The notes under the pieces were generated by a model. It made no database searches. It worked only from the letters and a program-made list of their open reading frames with translations, and was not told where the DNA came from. Source: an uncultured Verrucomicrobiota bacterium (lineage in GTDB: Bacteria > Verrucomicrobiota > Kiritimatiellia > CAIQIC01 > Lenti-01). From it: a stretch of DNA of 24,611 bases. The DNA lies in the NCBI GenBank assembly GCA_938003985.1, contig CALKWZ010000007.1, positions 1 to 24,611 of the forward strand, in the 5' to 3' direction. Below are positions 22,501 through 24,611 of the stretch, piece by piece (position 1 is the stretch's first letter; each line of letters begins with the position of its first letter). Made by a program: the position numbers and the translations under genes.

Positions 22501-24408
22501 TATGCCAAATAGGGTAGTGATAGCGGCCCACAGATCTTCCAGTAGCGGACATTTCTTCCCGTCACGAAGCAATGACCCGACCGTTTGCCAAATAACTGCA
22601 TATTTCTTTCGCGCTTGATCGGCAGGTAAAGAGTATTCAATGCATGCAGCTTCAAATGCTTTATCCCAGACATCATGACCAAACCCGTCTCTTACAGCGT
22701 GGACTAGCGTAATATTCCACACGGCAACATTGGCGTGAATTGTGGTGTTCGGCCTTTTTTCTGGCTTTTGACTATTCATTTTGAGGATGGCCTCATTGTA
22801 AATTGTGTGTGCTTCTTCATCGCTCTTCTCATCGCAATCGGCGTCAAACACAGTGTATGTTCGTAGTCCAATTCGGCGATAGAGAGCCAGCAAATTGGGC
22901 AGCTTTGTTTTGCCCTCCGCTGGCACCACGGCAATACCTAGAGCATCTAGAGAGATATCGCGCCAGTCTGCAACTGCTGCAATGACTGCTTCATCCTCAT
23001 CCCCCTCTACAAGGATCACGCCATCTGCAAAGAGAGCCTCGCTTGCGCGGAGTCCGAGAACTGATCGAAGTCTAGCCCATGAACTGGCTTCAGTAGCTTT
23101 GTGGGACTTCCCTAAAGCGTCGAGTACATCCGTATTCACGGCCCGTAGAGTTGTCGATGTGATCTTTGATTGCATCGGACCATGGGCGCAGGAAACTTTT
23201 TCGACTCGTCGTATATCCATGAATCTGTCAATTGCGACGAAATATGGGGAATGTGTTGTGACGAATATCTGGAATTGAAACGCACCTTTAGCATCTGTTT
23301 CGCAAAGGTCGTTGAGAATATGCGCGAGTGCGCGTGCCCGTGCAGGGTGCTGGTAGAGTTCGGGTTCTTCTATTGCCAGAACCATGTTGCCAGCAGACGG
23401 ATCAGTGCCCGCTGTCGCGCGAACTTTTTCGTACAATTCCAGTATCGAAAATATGAAAAGGCGCTGAAGACCATGACCCTTTCGAGCCACTTCACCGCGG
23501 TAGCCGTCCTCATCAAGCCAAACCATTGGGGTGACTGGCGGCATGGGTAATTTGTCTTCTAGCGCCAACTGTATTTGAGCAGCCGTCGTGTTTTCGTACC
23601 GGCGGAGAAGTGCCGTGAGGTCTGCTTCTAGCCCACTCTTCTCAGACGCCGATTCGACTGCTGCTTTGTATGTTCCGTAGCCGACATCTAGTGTGTCGCG
23701 GGCTGCCTTAACTGCCGCATTCTTCTCTGTCATGAGTTTCACGAGTGGGGAGACCAGACTCGTTAGTGCACTCTGCCTGCCGGTTCCTGTCGCGTCTGCC
23801 TCGGCCTCGCGAACAGGTGGGACATACACGAACTGGGTCCTATTACGCAGTTTTCCGCCGGCGATGTTTGTAGGGCCTTGGAATATGCCTGCTCTGAAGT
23901 AGACCGCACACCGGTCTTTATTGTCCTGTTCCCATCGACTCAATTCCTCTTCAATGCTCCGATTTACAGCTTTCAAACCCGGAAATTTTCCCGAATCAAC
24001 AAGCTTCTTTAATTCTGGAACAACCTCGCCGACTTTCGCCTTCTGACGCAACTGGTCGCGAATGCCCTCGAAATCCTGACAGCCAAATGCACGTCCATAA
24101 TAGTCGCCAGTCGGAAAGCGACGCTGTACTTCGAGCATATCGCCGTCTAGATAACTGTCGAACTCCGCCATTTCTTCCGCTGACAACTTGCCGAAGGTGA
24201 CCGAAATCGTGATGCCTGCTTTTACATCCCGATTGTAATAATCATCATCCGCCGGTGTGGCCCCTGGATCCATGAACATTTTCAACGCCTGAAGAAACGC
24301 TGACTTTCCTGCGCCGTTGCGACCGATCAGTGTCGTGAATTTTCCGCATTCTAAAGTCTCCTCGTAAATTGAACGGTATCGCGATATTGCTACTCGAGTG
24401 ATAATCAT
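22480..24408 (-). CDS. OLD-family endonuclease: ABC-type ATPase with C-terminal TOPRIM domain
   Basis: The 642-residue protein begins with an SMC/RecF-like ATPase: Walker A GRNGAGKS (about residues 29-36), Walker B VLAIEEPELYQHP (about 340-350) and H-loop VTTHSPYF. The C-terminal TOPRIM domain has VILVEGDEDE (about 465) and the DxD motif VFDADCDEKSDE (about 520), so metal-dependent DNA cleavage is expected. OLD nucleases act in phage defence (P2 Old; GajA in Gabija). No UvrD-type helicase is adjacent, so this looks like a solitary class 1-like form. A GAGGA precedes ATG 24408. G+C is near half, far below the neighbours, indicating transfer. The last residues (KGSVL) are encoded by boundary repeat C, so the natural C-terminus may be altered. 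Confidence 0.88.
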   Translation of the reverse strand: MIITRVAISRYRSIYEETLECGKFTTLIGRNGAGKSAFLQALKMFMDPGATPADDDYYNRDVKAGITISVTFGKLSAEEMAEFDSYLDGDMLEVQRRFPTGDYYGRAFGCQDFEGIRDQLRQKAKVGEVVPELKKLVDSGKFPGLKAVNRSIEEELSRWEQDNKDRCAVYFRAGIFQGPTNIAGGKLRNRTQFVYVPPVREAEADATGTGRQSALTSLVSPLVKLMTEKNAAVKAARDTLDVGYGTYKAAVESASEKSGLEADLTALLRRYENTTAAQIQLALEDKLPMPPVTPMVWLDEDGYRGEVARKGHGLQRLFIFSILELYEKVRATAGTDPSAGNMVLAIEEPELYQHPARARALAHILNDLCETDAKGAFQFQIFVTTHSPYFVAIDRFMDIRRVEKVSCAHGPMQSKITSTTLRAVNTDVLDALGKSHKATEASSWARLRSVLGLRASEALFADGVILVEGDEDEAVIAAVADWRDISLDALGIAVVPAEGKTKLPNLLALYRRIGLRTYTVFDADCDEKSDEEAHTIYNEAILKMNSQKPEKRPNTTIHANVAVWNITLVHAVRDGFGHDVWDKAFEAACIEYSLPADQARKKYAVIWQTVGSLLRDGKKCPLLEDLWAAITTLFGIEKGSVL

Positions 24409-24426
24409 TGTTTTCCTCTTATGTAT

Positions 24427-24472
24427 AAAAAGGGGTCAGAAAATGGATCAGTCCTATAAATTGTAATTCCGC
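24427..24472. repeat. right inverted repeat of the OLD cargo
   Basis: It reads AAAAAGGGGTCAG, a 12-bp insert bounded by TCAG, then TCCTATAAATTGTAATTCC and GC. Apart from the insert it matches the inverse of the left repeat at about 18 of the 21 bases after the insert, plus the GGGGTCAG core. On the minus strand it also contains TTGCGA-(16)-TATAGG (24480-24453), a possible promoter reading into the OLD gene. Confidence 0.78.
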
Positions 24473-24611
24473 TCTCGCAACTCGCCTGGGCGTCGTCGTG
24501 CACATGGGGTTTTAGCTGGCGGCACAATATTTGCGGAAAACGGGGCAAGGGGCAAGCCGAAACGGCATTTGGGCGGTCCGGAGGCGTCGGGGAGCGGATT
24601 TGGGGCTGAAA
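24473..24611. other. intergenic sequence at window end
   Basis: GC-rich sequence returns after the cargo. I see no convincing gene, hairpin terminator or RNA. A TTGCGG at about 24535 could be the -35 of a promoter for a gene beyond the window. Confidence 0.4.

Noticed and set aside
22480..24408. Gabija system (GajA plus GajB)
   Set aside because: The ATPase-TOPRIM protein is GajA-like in domain order, but there is no UvrD-type helicase on either side within the window.

Overview
The window is very GC-rich, dense and bacterial. I see no rRNA, tRNA or CRISPR. A lipoprotein, a probable outer-membrane barrel and several exported proteins point to a diderm. The gene set (FloA/NfeD cluster, membrane pyrophosphatase, RAYT transposase, secreted RCC1/Ig-like repeat protein, palindromic intergenic repeats) suggests a PVC-type lineage such as Kiritimatiellota, Lentisphaerota or Verrucomicrobiota. 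That placement is an inference from style, not from a marker gene.

Layout. 1-2920 (minus strand) is a membrane-organisation operon: NfeD-like protein, a bactofilin-like membrane protein, flotillin FloA and a truncated small membrane protein. 3068-6851 (plus) holds a lipoprotein, an array of four palindromes at exact 31-bp spacing, type I dehydroquinase (aroD) and a large secreted RCC1 plus Ig-like repeat protein ending in a clear terminator. 6937-8035 is an intact RAYT transposase element with 31-bp terminal inverted repeats. 8041-9200 (minus) is a DRTGG protein and a rhomboid protease. 9289-13336 (plus) is a four-gene overlapping operon: oligopeptide ABC ATPase, iron-sulfur flavoprotein, RimO (with an apparent frameshift) and a probable barrel protein. 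13426-15549 is a K+-dependent-type membrane pyrophosphatase with promoter and terminator. 15654-16682 is an HNH-like protein with a signal peptide. 16702-17889 holds three REP-like palindromes around a PHP histidinol-phosphatase. 17939-20980 is a ferrous iron operon (DtxR-FeoA regulator, FeoB, Cys-rich FeoB-associated protein) with a dyad operator overlapping its promoter. 20910-24611 is an accessory islet.

The islet is the most unusual part. The 3' end of the Cys-rich feo gene and its downstream flank occur three times (A, B, C), and a different cargo follows each copy: a nucleotidyltransferase plus a 58-residue partner; a truncated two-gene unit; and a lower-GC OLD-family ATPase/TOPRIM nuclease flanked by inverted GGGGTCAG-type repeats that share a core with the RAYT element ends. 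It looks like stepwise capture of toxin/antitoxin-like and defence-like cargo at one chromosomal site.

A second pattern runs through the window. Many genes have a TTGnnn-(16-18)-TAnnnT-type promoter whose -10 box ends only about 6-10 bases before the start codon, which predicts leaderless mRNAs. Other genes carry ordinary leaders with a Shine-Dalgarno. All functional statements rest on reading motifs by eye; no database search was possible.
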